60,532 nt of DNA from Sphingomonas sp. Leaf22 (lineage in GTDB: Bacteria; Pseudomonadota; Alphaproteobacteria; Sphingomonadales; Sphingomonadaceae). The stretch is from positions 1 to 60,532 of the forward strand of contig NZ_LMKP01000015.1 of assembly GCF_001421715.1 (NCBI RefSeq), read 5' to 3'. The position numbers and the translations under genes were made by a program. The notes under the pieces are model-generated. The model ran no database searches and was not told the DNA's origin. It worked only from the letters and a program-made list of their open reading frames with translations. Below are positions 39,124 through 47,817 of this stretch, piece by piece (the stretch's first letter is position 1; each line of letters starts with the position of its first letter).

Positions 39124-40755
39124 GTGATTCCAATGCCCGTTGCCGTTGACCGCCGGTTCGTGCTGTCCGCCGCCTGTGCGACGCTGGTCGCCGCCGGCCT
39201 TGCCGATCGGGCGCAGGCGGTGGCCGCCGGCGTGTTCGAGGATATCCGCCGCTACGGCGCGCGCGGCAACGGCACCACGATCGACAGCCCGGCGATCAAT
39301 CGCGCGATCGCGGCGGCAGCACGGCGCGGCGGCGGGACCGTCGTGGTGCCCCCCGGGCGGTATCTGTGCTTCACGCTGCGGCTGCGCGACAATATTGCGC
39401 TTGTGCTGTCGGCGGGCGCGACGATCGTCGCCGCCGATCCTGCCGTACATGGCGCGCACTACGACCCGCCCGAAAACTATCTGGAGGAACAGTTTCAGGA
39501 TTTCGGCATCACCCATGTCCACAACAGCCTGATCCGGGGCGACGGGCTGACGAACATCGCGATTCTCGGCCCCGGCCGGATCCACGGACCGGGGCTGGAC
39601 CGGGAAGGCCCCGGCGACCGCTGGCACGGCCGCGCCGGGTTCCGCTCGGCCGCCGCGCTCGGCGTGTTGCCGCGCGACCTGGCGCTGCGCGACCCGGCGG
39701 AACGCCTGGCGGTGGGTCGCGCGAACAAGGCGATCGGCCTGATGCGTTGCCACGGCGTCCGCCTCGACGGGTTCACCATCCTTCAGGGCGGGCATTTTGC
39801 GGTCATCGCCCATGGCTGCGCCGGCATGCAGATTACCGGGTTGGTGATCGATACCGACCGCGACGGCATCGACATCGATGCCTGCCGCGACGTCCGCATC
39901 CTGAACTGCACGGTCAACGCGCCCAAGGACGACGCGATCGTCCTGAAGAGCAGCTATGCGCTGGGCCGCGCGGTGCCGTGCGAGGATATTCTCGTCTCGG
40001 GCTGCAAGACCAGCGGCTATGCGATGGGGTCGCTGCTCGACGGCAGCTATCGCCGCTCGGACTATCGCTCGCCCGATGGCCTTGGCGTGCTGGGGCGGAT
40101 CAAGCTGGGCACCGAGAGCAACGGCGGTTTTCGCGGCGTGCGGATCAGCGACTGCCTTTGCACCAACAGTCGCGGCATCCTGATGGGCATCGTCGATGGC
40201 GGCACGCTGGAGGATGTGACAATATCGGGCACCGTGCTGCGCGATCCGGTCAACCACCCGTTGTTCGTCCATCACGCGGCAAGGATGCGCGCGCCGCGCG
40301 GCACCCCGGTCGGCCGCGTCCGCCGCATCCGGTTCGAGGATATCACGATATCGGGCGCGAACCCGCGCTTCGCCTGCGGCGTGGAGGGGATCGCCGATGC
40401 CCCGGTCGAGGACGTGACGTTTCGCGGACTGGACATCACGACGCGCGGCGGCGGCACCGTGGAGGACGCCCGACGAACCCCGCCCTATCGTCGCGAAACC
40501 AGCCTGGAGGTGAGCTACCTCGGCACGTTGCCCGCCGCCGGCCTCTATGCCCGCCATGCCCGGCGCCTGACGATCCGCGACATCACGCTGCGCACCGAAC
40601 GGCCCGACGAGCGGCCGGTGATCGCGTTGCGGGACGTGGTCGGCGCCAACCTCGACGGCATCGCCTCGCCGATGCGACGCGATGCCGTGGTAGGTGCGCT
40701 CGACAGCCGGAACGTCGCGCTGGGCGACACGGTGACGCTCGACGATCGATCCTGA
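39124..40755 (+). CDS. Exported GH28 polygalacturonase-family hydrolase (first copy)
   Basis: The 543-residue protein has a signal region (DRRFVLSAACATLVAAGLAD). I chose GTG because GGAGAAG lies just upstream; the ATG three codons later is an alternative. The GH28 beta-helix shows IRRYGARGNGTTIDSPAINR, the catalytic aspartates in DRDGIDIDACRDV and APKDDAIVLKSS, and GRIKLGTESNGGFRGVRISD. It hydrolyses alpha-galacturonosidic (or rhamnogalacturonan) links in the periplasm. It is divergent from the beta-helix gene across the operator and ends at a strong hairpin. Confidence 0.85.
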   Translation: MIPMPVAVDRRFVLSAACATLVAAGLADRAQAVAAGVFEDIRRYGARGNGTTIDSPAINRAIAAAARRGGGTVVVPPGRYLCFTLRLRDNIALVLSAGATIVAADPAVHGAHYDPPENYLEEQFQDFGITHVHNSLIRGDGLTNIAILGPGRIHGPGLDREGPGDRWHGRAGFRSAAALGVLPRDLALRDPAERLAVGRANKAIGLMRCHGVRLDGFTILQGGHFAVIAHGCAGMQITGLVIDTDRDGIDIDACRDVRILNCTVNAPKDDAIVLKSSYALGRAVPCEDILVSGCKTSGYAMGSLLDGSYRRSDYRSPDGLGVLGRIKLGTESNGGFRGVRISDCLCTNSRGILMGIVDGGTLEDVTISGTVLRDPVNHPLFVHHAARMRAPRGTPVGRVRRIRFEDITISGANPRFACGVEGIADAPVEDVTFRGLDITTRGGGTVEDARRTPPYRRETSLEVSYLGTLPAAGLYARHARRLTIRDITLRTERPDERPVIALRDVVGANLDGIASPMRRDAVVGALDSRNVALGDTVTLDDRS

Positions 40756-40762
40756 GTACCCC

Positions 40763-40788
40763 CCTGCCCCGGCACCCGCCGGGACAGG
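40763..40788. terminator. Bidirectional hairpin between GH28 and TonB receptor genes
   Basis: CCTGCCCCGGC and GCCGGGACAGG pair over 11 bp with one mismatch and a 4-base loop (ACCC), in the 42-bp gap between convergent genes. No long U-tract. Confidence 0.7.
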
Positions 40789-40797
40789 GCATGCGGA

Positions 40798-43548
40798 TCA
40801 GAAGCGGACCCGCACGCCGGCCGAGACGCGGCGGCCGGTCTGGCGATATTCCTTGGTGCGGTTCTCGCTCACAGAATAGATGAACTCCTTCGCGCTGTTC
40901 AGGTTGATCGCATCGGCGAACACCGTGAAGTGCGATCCGAGGTCGTAGGACAGACTGACGTCGAGCTGGCCATAGGCGTCGAAATATTCCGGCTCGCCGT
41001 TACGGCCCGAGGCGACCTGCAGGAAATTGTCGCGATAGGTATAGGCCGCGCGCGCCGACAGGCCGTATTTCTCGTAGAAGCCGACGAGGCTGTACGAATA
41101 TTTGGACAGCCCCTCCAACCCGAACGACACGTTGGCGACGGTGTTGGTATAGTTCGCGTCGGACTCGGTATAGTTCAAGCTGGTCTGGACGCCGAACCCG
41201 TCGAACGGTGCCGGCAGCCAGTTGTCGAACGACTGGCGATAGCCAACCTCGAACCCCTTGACCTTGGCACCGTTGCCGTTCCCCGGCACCGTCACCTGGA
41301 ACGATACCTGGTCGACCACCTGCGCCGTCGTCACCAACGTCACGAAGGATTCGATATCCTTGTAGAACACGGCGGCGTTCAGCAGCGAATTAGGGGCAAA
41401 ATACCATTCCACGCCCAGTTCGGCCTGCTTGGCACGGAACGGTTGCAGGTCGGGGTTGCCGCGACGGATCGTCTCGTTGCCCGGGTTCGTCTGGATCGTC
41501 TGGCGCGGCGACAGGTCGGACAGGGTCGGGCGGGTGATGACCTTGGACGCCGCGAAGCGCAGCAGCAGCCGTTCGGTGAGCGACAGGCGGACGTTGATCG
41601 ACGGCAACCAGTCGTCGTACTTGCCACGGAAGCCGACCGGGACGACCGGTGACACGGTGATGATGTTCTGCCCCGCGCCGTTGGGCCGCGCGCTCAGCAC
41701 GGTGCGCGACGCACCGGACGAGGTATAGTCGGTATTTTCGTAGCGCAACCCGACGTTGATCGCGAGCGGCATGTCGCCGATCCGGGTGTCGAGCGCCCCC
41801 ATGACATAGCCGATCTTCACCTTCTCATCGACCACCGACGACGCGGCGGGGGAGAATACCGCCGGGTTGAACGTCTTGCCGTCCTGCGCCGCGAACTGGT
41901 CGATCGTCTGCACCAGCTCACGCGGGTTGTAGATCAGCCAGTCGCGGATGATGTCGCCGCCTTCGCCCTTGAAGAAATTGCGGTTCGTCGGCTGGAACAG
42001 CGATTGCGGTAACACGCGGTTGGAGTCGCAATAGGCGCATTGTTCGGCGAACGAGGTTTCGTCGGCGGTGATCGTCTTGATCCGGCTCTGCGCCAGTGCG
42101 CCGACCGACAGGGTGAACGGCCCGTTGCCCGGCTTCCAGTCGACGTCGGCGCGATATTCCTCGATCTCGTCGTCGATGTCGGACCCGCCGCCCCAGATAT
42201 AGTAATGCGCGGTGATCCCCTGCGGATTGGTCGCAGCATTGGCGTAGGTCGGGCTGCTGAACGCATATTGATAGATCGGGCTGCCGCCGCGCCGGTCGAA
42301 CGACAGGTTGACGTTCTTGCGCCGGATGGTGGTGAACAGGTTGTTCTCCTTGCCCCGGCGGCGCGCATCGGACAGGGACCCGTCGAGCCGGACGCGCAAG
42401 GCGTCGGTCGGCTTCCAGTCGACGTTGATGCCGAACTGGTCGGTGGTTACGTCGCGGTCGTCATACTGGATGATCTGGTCGACGAAGCCGCCGGTATAGC
42501 GCTGGAACACCGCCTCGCCGCCTTCGACCACCTGTTCGGCAAGGATGCCGCCGGCGAAGTCGTAGGCGAGGCCGGTCTGTTGTTCGACGAAGCGCGCCTT
42601 GGAATACAGGCCGTCGATCGTGACGGTGAACTTGTCGCTCGGCCGCATCTGAACCGAGGCGTTGACGCCCCAGCGGGTCAGTTCGCGTTCGAAGAAGAAC
42701 GGCGACAGGTTCGAGGGCATCGAGATGCCGGTGAATGGTGCCACGCCCGCGCCGATCCGGCCGCTGCGCACCCCGTTCAGGTTATAATAGGAGTCGGTGC
42801 TGGAGCGGCGGACATGGCCCGCGCCGATCGTGAATTCGTCGATCCGGTTTTCCTGTTTGGAATAGACGCCGGCCAGCGCCACGCCGAAGGTGCCGGCATC
42901 GTTCTTCCAACTGCCGACCGCCGATACTTCGGGATTATAGGTGTCAGCCAGTTCGGAATACATGCCGCCGGCCGATCCGGCGAACTTGACGCCGCGCTTG
43001 CCGTCCAGCGGGCGCAGCGTGCGCACGTCGACCGTCGCGCCGATCGACGCGCCGTTGATGTTGGCCTGCGGCGATTTGTAGACGTCGGCGCCGGAGATGA
43101 TTTCGGACGGCAGCACGTCGAACGAGAATTCGCGGCCGTTGTTGTCGGTGGCGAGCGTGCGGCCGTTGACGGTGACGGCGTTGAACTTCGGCCCAAAGCC
43201 GCGGACGGTGACGAACCGCCCCTCGCCGCGATTGCGCTCGATCGTGACGCCGCTGACGCGCTGGAGCGATTCGGCGACGTTGTTGTCGGGCAGCTTGCCC
43301 AGATCCTCGGCAACGATCGAATCGACCACGCCCACCGAATTGCGCTTGATGTCGATGGCGGCACGTTCGGCGGCGCGAATGCCGGTGACGACAATGTCCT
43401 CGGGCTGGCTGGTCTCGCCCTCGCCGGCGGGGCTGGCGACCGGCACCGGATCGACGGTCTGCGCGGCAGCGGCGCTGCCCAGAACGAGCGCGCTGAGCGC
43501 TGGAGCCGCCAACAGGCAGGTACGCAAACGACGGGCCGATAACGCCAT
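40798..43548 (-). CDS. TonB-dependent outer-membrane receptor
   Basis: The 916-residue protein has a signal peptide (LLAAPALSALVLGSAAAAQ), a TonB-box region EDIVVTGIRAAERAAIDIKR and a plug with IVAEDLGKLPDNNVAESLQR, VSGVTIERNRGEGRFVTVRG and GPKFNAVTVNGRTLATDN. It then has a 22-strand-size barrel ending RVSAGVRVRF. This is the Caulobacter/Sphingomonas subfamily often tied to glycan uptake. In context it should import pectic oligosaccharides released outside the cell. A GGGAGAGGG ribosome site precedes the ATG, and operator site 5 lies 64 bp upstream. Confidence 0.92.
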   Translation of the reverse strand: MALSARRLRTCLLAAPALSALVLGSAAAAQTVDPVPVASPAGEGETSQPEDIVVTGIRAAERAAIDIKRNSVGVVDSIVAEDLGKLPDNNVAESLQRVSGVTIERNRGEGRFVTVRGFGPKFNAVTVNGRTLATDNNGREFSFDVLPSEIISGADVYKSPQANINGASIGATVDVRTLRPLDGKRGVKFAGSAGGMYSELADTYNPEVSAVGSWKNDAGTFGVALAGVYSKQENRIDEFTIGAGHVRRSSTDSYYNLNGVRSGRIGAGVAPFTGISMPSNLSPFFFERELTRWGVNASVQMRPSDKFTVTIDGLYSKARFVEQQTGLAYDFAGGILAEQVVEGGEAVFQRYTGGFVDQIIQYDDRDVTTDQFGINVDWKPTDALRVRLDGSLSDARRRGKENNLFTTIRRKNVNLSFDRRGGSPIYQYAFSSPTYANAATNPQGITAHYYIWGGGSDIDDEIEEYRADVDWKPGNGPFTLSVGALAQSRIKTITADETSFAEQCAYCDSNRVLPQSLFQPTNRNFFKGEGGDIIRDWLIYNPRELVQTIDQFAAQDGKTFNPAVFSPAASSVVDEKVKIGYVMGALDTRIGDMPLAINVGLRYENTDYTSSGASRTVLSARPNGAGQNIITVSPVVPVGFRGKYDDWLPSINVRLSLTERLLLRFAASKVITRPTLSDLSPRQTIQTNPGNETIRRGNPDLQPFRAKQAELGVEWYFAPNSLLNAAVFYKDIESFVTLVTTAQVVDQVSFQVTVPGNGNGAKVKGFEVGYRQSFDNWLPAPFDGFGVQTSLNYTESDANYTNTVANVSFGLEGLSKYSYSLVGFYEKYGLSARAAYTYRDNFLQVASGRNGEPEYFDAYGQLDVSLSYDLGSHFTVFADAINLNSAKEFIYSVSENRTKEYRQTGRRVSAGVRVRF

Positions 43549-43611
43549 GATAACCCTCTCCCTTTTTATCTTTGCCCGCTTTGACCACGAAATACCATCA
43601 GTGTCAAATGA

Positions 43612-43631
43612 TGATAATACGTATTACCTTT
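43612..43631. promoter_or_regulatory. Operator site 5 (GntR-type palindrome)
   Basis: TGATAATACGTATTACCTTT contains a perfect 12-bp palindrome (TAATACGTATTA). It lies upstream of the TonB receptor gene and overlaps the stop codon of the MFS gene that precedes it on the same strand, giving the receptor its own regulated promoter. Confidence 0.75.
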
Positions 43632-44895
43632 AGCGAACCGACCTGATGGGAAGGATGCACAACGCCGATCCGAACACGAACAAGATCGCGGCGACGAAGA
43701 TGGTGCGATAGTCGCCGCCGGTCAGCCCGAGCAGTGTCGCGGCCATCACCGGGCTGATGATCTGCGGAATGTTGACGGCGGTGGTCAGCACGCCGAGATC
43801 GCGCCCCTCGTCGCCCAGCGCGCTTTGCGGCAGCACCTGCGTCATCAGCGCGATGTCGATCGACATGAACATGCCGTAGCCGACCCCGATGACGGCGGCG
43901 TAGATCCACATGCCCGTCATCGACGGCAGCGCCAGCGGGGCGACCATCGCGCATCCCATGATGAGGCTGCCGAGGATCACGAACGGCTTGCGCCGCTGCA
44001 TCCGGTCCGACAGCCATCCCGACAGCAGCGACGACGCGACCAGACAGACCAGGGTGACGATCGCCATGTTGGCGATCGCGACGTTCGATTCGCCGTCGCC
44101 CAGCCGGATATAGTCGCGCAGGATATACAGCAGATAGGCCGCGACCGCCTGATACCCCATGTAGATCGTGAAGCGGCTAAGGAACGCCCACGCGAAGTCG
44201 GGGTGTTTGACGGGGCTGATCCAGAAGCCGCGCACGAATTCGCCCCACCGGATCGGACGATGCGGCGCGCGCGCGCTCGACGGTTCGCGGTTGAGCAGAA
44301 CGAACGCTAGCCCGGATACCGCGACGGCGGCGGCGAACAGGCCGTACGCCAGCACCGCCTGCCCTGCGAGATAGCCCGCGACGACGGTGCCGGCGGTCAG
44401 TCCTGCGGTCATGCCCGCGCCGACGATGCCCGACACGTTGCCGCGCACTTCGGAGGCGAAGCGGTCGGCGATCAGCGTCGTCATCGCCGGCTGCATCGAA
44501 TTATAGGCGACGGCGGCCATCACCCACAGCACGATCAGCGACCAGAAGCTGGTCATCAGCGACACGCCGAACAGCGCGAGCGATCCGAACAGCGATCCGA
44601 TCGCGATCCATGGCGCGCGCCGCCCCCAGCGACTGCGCGTCCGGTCGGACAGCGCGCCCGCGATCGGCGTCGCCAGTGTCGAGAAGATCGAGGTGATGGC
44701 GAATAGCAGCGCGAGGTTGTTCGCCTTGTTCCCCACGTCCAGTTCCGCGATCTGGTTGGGCAGCAGGACGCCGAGGACGCCACTGTACAACGCCATCAAC
44801 AGGAAGAAATTGACCATCAGTGAAAGCTGCAACCGCCGCCGCGCGCTGCCGGCGACATAGGGCGACGGGGCCGATGTAGGATTCGGCAGGGTCAA
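43630..44895 (-). CDS. MFS sugar transporter (second)
   Basis: The 421-residue inner-membrane protein has about 12 TM helices, loop 2-3 GALSDRTRSRWGRRAPWIAI and central GWLSDRMQRRKPFVILGS, as in sugar permeases of the MFS/GPH-like type. The best start is TTG, overlapping the stop of the sugar-acid dehydratase gene (TTGA) and preceded by GGAGG at good spacing. A later internal ATG would remove part of the N-terminus. Likely imports the 6-deoxyhexose or a small oligosaccharide for the linked pathway. Confidence 0.8.
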   Translation of the reverse strand: MTLPNPTSAPSPYVAGSARRRLQLSLMVNFFLLMALYSGVLGVLLPNQIAELDVGNKANNLALLFAITSIFSTLATPIAGALSDRTRSRWGRRAPWIAIGSLFGSLALFGVSLMTSFWSLIVLWVMAAVAYNSMQPAMTTLIADRFASEVRGNVSGIVGAGMTAGLTAGTVVAGYLAGQAVLAYGLFAAAVAVSGLAFVLLNREPSSARAPHRPIRWGEFVRGFWISPVKHPDFAWAFLSRFTIYMGYQAVAAYLLYILRDYIRLGDGESNVAIANMAIVTLVCLVASSLLSGWLSDRMQRRKPFVILGSLIMGCAMVAPLALPSMTGMWIYAAVIGVGYGMFMSIDIALMTQVLPQSALGDEGRDLGVLTTAVNIPQIISPVMAATLLGLTGGDYRTIFVAAILFVFGSALCILPIRSVR

Positions 44896-46046
44896 CGGAC
44901 CACCTCCGTATCGGGAACCAGCCGCAACCCGGCCTCGCGCGGGCGGCGGTGCGGGCCGCCGTTGGTGTTCCAGCTCCCGTCGGCCCGGTCGCGCGCGATC
45001 CGCGCCTCGTCCACGACGATGCCCAGCCCCGGCCGGTCGCCCAACACGATGCCGCCGTCGGCAATGTCCTGATCGATATCGAGGCCGGCGGGCCATTGCA
45101 GGTCCTGAACCTCGATCCCGATCATGTTCGGCACCGCCGCCGCCGCATGCGCGATGGGATTGCCGTCATAGCCGACCGGCGACACCGGCAGGTCGCGGAC
45201 ATGCGCGGCGATGGCGACGCGCTGGAAATGGGTGATGCCCCACACGCTGCCCGCCTGCACCACATCGACCGCGCGGGCATCGAGCAGCGGCGCGAACTGT
45301 TCCAGCCCAGTCAGATTCTCGCCGGTCGCCACCGCGCAGCGCGCAGCGCGCGACACCGCCGCCAGCCCGTGCGTGTCCCAGCGGCGGACCGGTTCCTCTA
45401 TCCACGTCAGGTCGATGCCGGCCGCCTCGATCTCGGCCAGATGGCGGACCGCCTGCTTGCAGTTCCAGCTCTCGTTGACGTCGAGCATCAGCGCGGGCGC
45501 GACGCTGTTGCCGGCCATGATCGTGCGGACCTGCTTCAGCCGGCGGATATCGCGCGCGAGGTCGCGACCGCCCTTGATTTTGGCGGCGCTGAACCCGCGC
45601 TCGGCGAAGCGCGCGTACAGCGCGGCGAAGCCGTCGTCGTCCAGCCCGTAGCACAGTCCCGAGGCATAGCCGCGCACGAACCGGTCGGCGGCACCCAGCG
45701 TGCGCCACAGCGGTTCGTCCGCCATCTTCGCCTTCAGGTCCCACAACGCCATGTCGATCGCGGCGACCGCGCCATAGGTCAGCCCGGCATGGCCGCTCTT
45801 GAACACGTGCGAGAGCATGCTGTCGTACAGTGCGGGCGCGGCGCGCGGGTCCTGCCCCTCCACCGCGCCGAACACGCGGGCGATATCGGCATGCTGGCCC
45901 AGCCCCACGCCCTCCAGCCCGGCATCGGTTTCGAGAATCAGGATCGGCACGTCAGTGACGCCGGATGCGATCACGCCGTTCACGTCGCCGACCGGGCGTC
46001 CCCAATCATGCGAAGTGACAAGGCTGCGATAGCCGGTTACTTTCAT
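44892..46046 (-). CDS. Enolase-superfamily sugar-acid dehydratase
   Basis: The 384-residue protein has the mandelate-racemase-type barrel: KxK in SAAKIKGGRDL, metal ligands in LMLDVNESW, TWIEEPV and ATGENL, and an Asp in AVDVVQAGSVWGITHFQ. Where relatives show PH before the next helix (catalytic His), this protein reads VSPVGYDGNPIAH, so the His appears replaced. Between a lactonase gene and a keto-deoxy-acid dehydrogenase gene it should dehydrate L-fuconate or L-rhamnonate. It is shorter than typical L-fuconate dehydratases. Ribosome site GGGAGGG; divergent from the regulator gene. Confidence 0.75.
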   Translation of the reverse strand: MKVTGYRSLVTSHDWGRPVGDVNGVIASGVTDVPILILETDAGLEGVGLGQHADIARVFGAVEGQDPRAAPALYDSMLSHVFKSGHAGLTYGAVAAIDMALWDLKAKMADEPLWRTLGAADRFVRGYASGLCYGLDDDGFAALYARFAERGFSAAKIKGGRDLARDIRRLKQVRTIMAGNSVAPALMLDVNESWNCKQAVRHLAEIEAAGIDLTWIEEPVRRWDTHGLAAVSRAARCAVATGENLTGLEQFAPLLDARAVDVVQAGSVWGITHFQRVAIAAHVRDLPVSPVGYDGNPIAHAAAAVPNMIGIEVQDLQWPAGLDIDQDIADGGIVLGDRPGLGIVVDEARIARDRADGSWNTNGGPHRRPREAGLRLVPDTEVVR

Positions 46047-46089
46047 CCAAGCCCTCCCCCAAGCCGACAGACCGACCTGTGGCAGACAA

Positions 46090-46109
46090 ACATATTACGT
46101 ATTATCTTT
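46090..46109. promoter_or_regulatory. Operator site 6 (GntR-type palindrome, regulator promoter)
   Basis: ACATATTACGTATTATCTTT lies between the dehydratase gene and the GntR regulator gene, which are divergent. This suggests the regulator controls itself as well as the catabolic genes. Confidence 0.75.
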
Positions 46110-46196
46110 CAGCTTGGCAAGGCGTTGACGAAGCCGTGCCGACCGGGCCACCTGTGCGACCATGTCCATCCCATTGTGCAACGAGACGCGACACCC

Positions 46197-46937
46197 ATGA
46201 CCGATATCCTGCCTGCGGAATCGCTTCGTATCCGCCGTCGCCCCCGCCTTGCCGAAGCGGTGGTCGAGGATCTGGTGAAGGCGATCGTGACCGAAACCTA
46301 TCCGGCTGGCACCGCGCTGCCGCCCGAGGGGATGCTGGGCGAGATGTACGGGGTCAGCCGCACGGTGATCCGCGAGGCGACGATGGCGCTGACCGAAAAG
46401 GGGCTGGTGGTATCGCAGCAGGGCCGTGGCACGATCGTGCGCGATTCCGGCGCATGGGGCATGCTCGACCCGATGATCCTCGGCGCGCTGTTCCAGCGGG
46501 AGGACGGGCTGGCCTATCTCGACAACCTGTCGGAGATACGCTCGCTGCTCGAAGGGGCGATGGCCGCGAAGGCCGCCGAACGCCGCACGCCCGAGGCGGT
46601 CGAGGAACTGACCGGACAGATGGCGAAGCTGGAACGGCTGATCCCGCACCCGGCCGCCTATGTGCATGAGGATGTGGCGTTCCATGACATCGTGATGCGG
46701 ATTTCGGGCGACAAGCTGAGCAAGGCGGTGATCGACGGCGTGCAGGCCGAGGCGCTGCGCAATCATGGCTATAGCGGCAAGCTGAACGTCGAGCATGTCC
46801 GCGAAACCCATGCCGCGCACGAAGCGATCTACGAAGCGATCGTGCGCGGCGATCCCGAGGGGGCCTCGCGGGCGATGCGCGACCATATCGAAACGTCGTG
46901 GGCACGCCGCCGCGCTGCCCGCAAGCCGCGCCGCTGA
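46197..46937 (+). CDS. FadR-subfamily GntR transcriptional regulator
   Basis: The 246-residue protein has an N-terminal winged helix (about 18-80: VEDLVKAIVTETYPAGTALP, YGVSRTVIREATMALTEKGL, QQGRGTIVRDS) and a C-terminal all-helical FCD domain with metal-binding acidic and His residues (HEDVAFHDIVMR, ETHAAHEAIYEAIVRGDPEG). FCD proteins sense small acids or sugar acids. It lies centrally in the locus and next to operator site 6, so it is the best candidate to bind all eight copies. The start is the ATG of the frame; ribosome binding is weak. Confidence 0.88.
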   Translation: MTDILPAESLRIRRRPRLAEAVVEDLVKAIVTETYPAGTALPPEGMLGEMYGVSRTVIREATMALTEKGLVVSQQGRGTIVRDSGAWGMLDPMILGALFQREDGLAYLDNLSEIRSLLEGAMAAKAAERRTPEAVEELTGQMAKLERLIPHPAAYVHEDVAFHDIVMRISGDKLSKAVIDGVQAEALRNHGYSGKLNVEHVRETHAAHEAIYEAIVRGDPEGASRAMRDHIETSWARRRAARKPRR

Positions 46938-46945
46938 CCGTCACG

Positions 46946-47773
46946 ATGCGCATCTTCGATTCGCATGTCCATTTCTGGCAAATTGGTGGTCCGGGACAGT
47001 CCTGGCCCGATGCCGAATGGCCTGCGCTGTACCGCGATTTCCTGCCCCCCGACCTGCAAGCAGAAACAAGCGGGCTGAACCTGACCGGTTGCGTGCTGGT
47101 CCAGTCGCAGCCCGACGACCGCGATACCGACTGGATGCTGACCCTCGACGACCCATCGATCCGGGGCATCGTGGGTTGGGTCGAGCTGTCGGCGGCGGAT
47201 GCGCCGGAGCGTATCGCCACCCTCGCCCGCGACCCCCGGCTGCGCGGATTGCGCCCGATGTTACAGGGGATCGCCGATTCCGAATGGATGCTGCGCGCGG
47301 ACCTTTCCCCGGCGATCGAGGCGATGATCGCCCACGACCTGCGCTTCGACGCGCTGGTCGAACCACGGCACCTGCCCCTCCTCCACCGCTTCGCGACGCG
47401 CTGGCCTGCGCTGTCGATTGTCATCGACCATGGCGCGAAACCGCACGCGGCGCGGGGCGAACTCGATCCGTGGCGCGCCGACATCGCCGCGCTGGCGCTG
47501 CTGCCAAACCTGTGGTGCAAGCTGTCGGGGCTGCGCACCGAACAGGCGGTAGGGCAGACCTCTGCCTCGCTACGCCCCTATGTCGCGCATCTCGTGGCGT
47601 GTTTCGGCGACCGGTTGATGTGGGGTAGCGACTGGCCGGTACTGCGCCATGCTGGCGACAGCTATGCCGACTGGATCGCGGCGACGATCGATCTGATCGG
47701 CGCAACCACGTCCGATGGGGTCGCGCGGCTGTTCGAAGGTGCCGCCCGCGAGTTTTACGCCATTGACGTATGA
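46946..47773 (+). CDS. Amidohydrolase-fold sugar lactonase (L-fuconolactonase-like)
   Basis: The 275-residue TIM-barrel protein begins MRIFDSHVHFWQIGGP, with the HxH metal motif, and has LVQSQPDDRDTDWML, GIVGWVELSAAD, GLRPMLQGIADSEWML, SIVIDHGAKP and MWGSDWPVL with the conserved Asp. This is the COG3618 family that opens sugar-acid lactones. It begins 8 bp after the regulator gene, so both may be co-transcribed. Its TGA stop lies inside operator site 7. Substrate L-fucono- or L-rhamnono-lactone is inferred from neighbours. Confidence 0.82.
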   Translation: MRIFDSHVHFWQIGGPGQSWPDAEWPALYRDFLPPDLQAETSGLNLTGCVLVQSQPDDRDTDWMLTLDDPSIRGIVGWVELSAADAPERIATLARDPRLRGLRPMLQGIADSEWMLRADLSPAIEAMIAHDLRFDALVEPRHLPLLHRFATRWPALSIVIDHGAKPHAARGELDPWRADIAALALLPNLWCKLSGLRTEQAVGQTSASLRPYVAHLVACFGDRLMWGSDWPVLRHAGDSYADWIAATIDLIGATTSDGVARLFEGAAREFYAIDV

Positions 47774-47785
47774 CGTATGATGTTA
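47766..47785. promoter_or_regulatory. Operator site 7 (GntR-type palindrome)
   Basis: ACGTATGACGTATGATGTTA overlaps the stop codon of the lactonase gene and precedes the aldo/keto reductase gene by 32 bp. It shares the longer block TTGACGTATGACGTAT with site 8, which may be a doubled half-site. Confidence 0.75.
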
Positions 47786-47817
47786 TTTAGCCGACGGAAC
47801 GTCTGTTGGAGCGCGTC

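Noticed and set aside
39025..40557. Upstream extension of the beta-helix frame into the GH28 region
   Set aside because: The region is the antisense of the GH28 gene; a signal peptide and GAGGAG site mark the true start at 39024, and operator 4 lies inside the extension.
43630..45096. Longer ATG-less N-terminus for the second MFS transporter
   Set aside because: The extension lies inside the dehydratase gene and is Arg/Gly-rich; the TTG with GGAGG at 44895 gives a normal MFS N-terminus.
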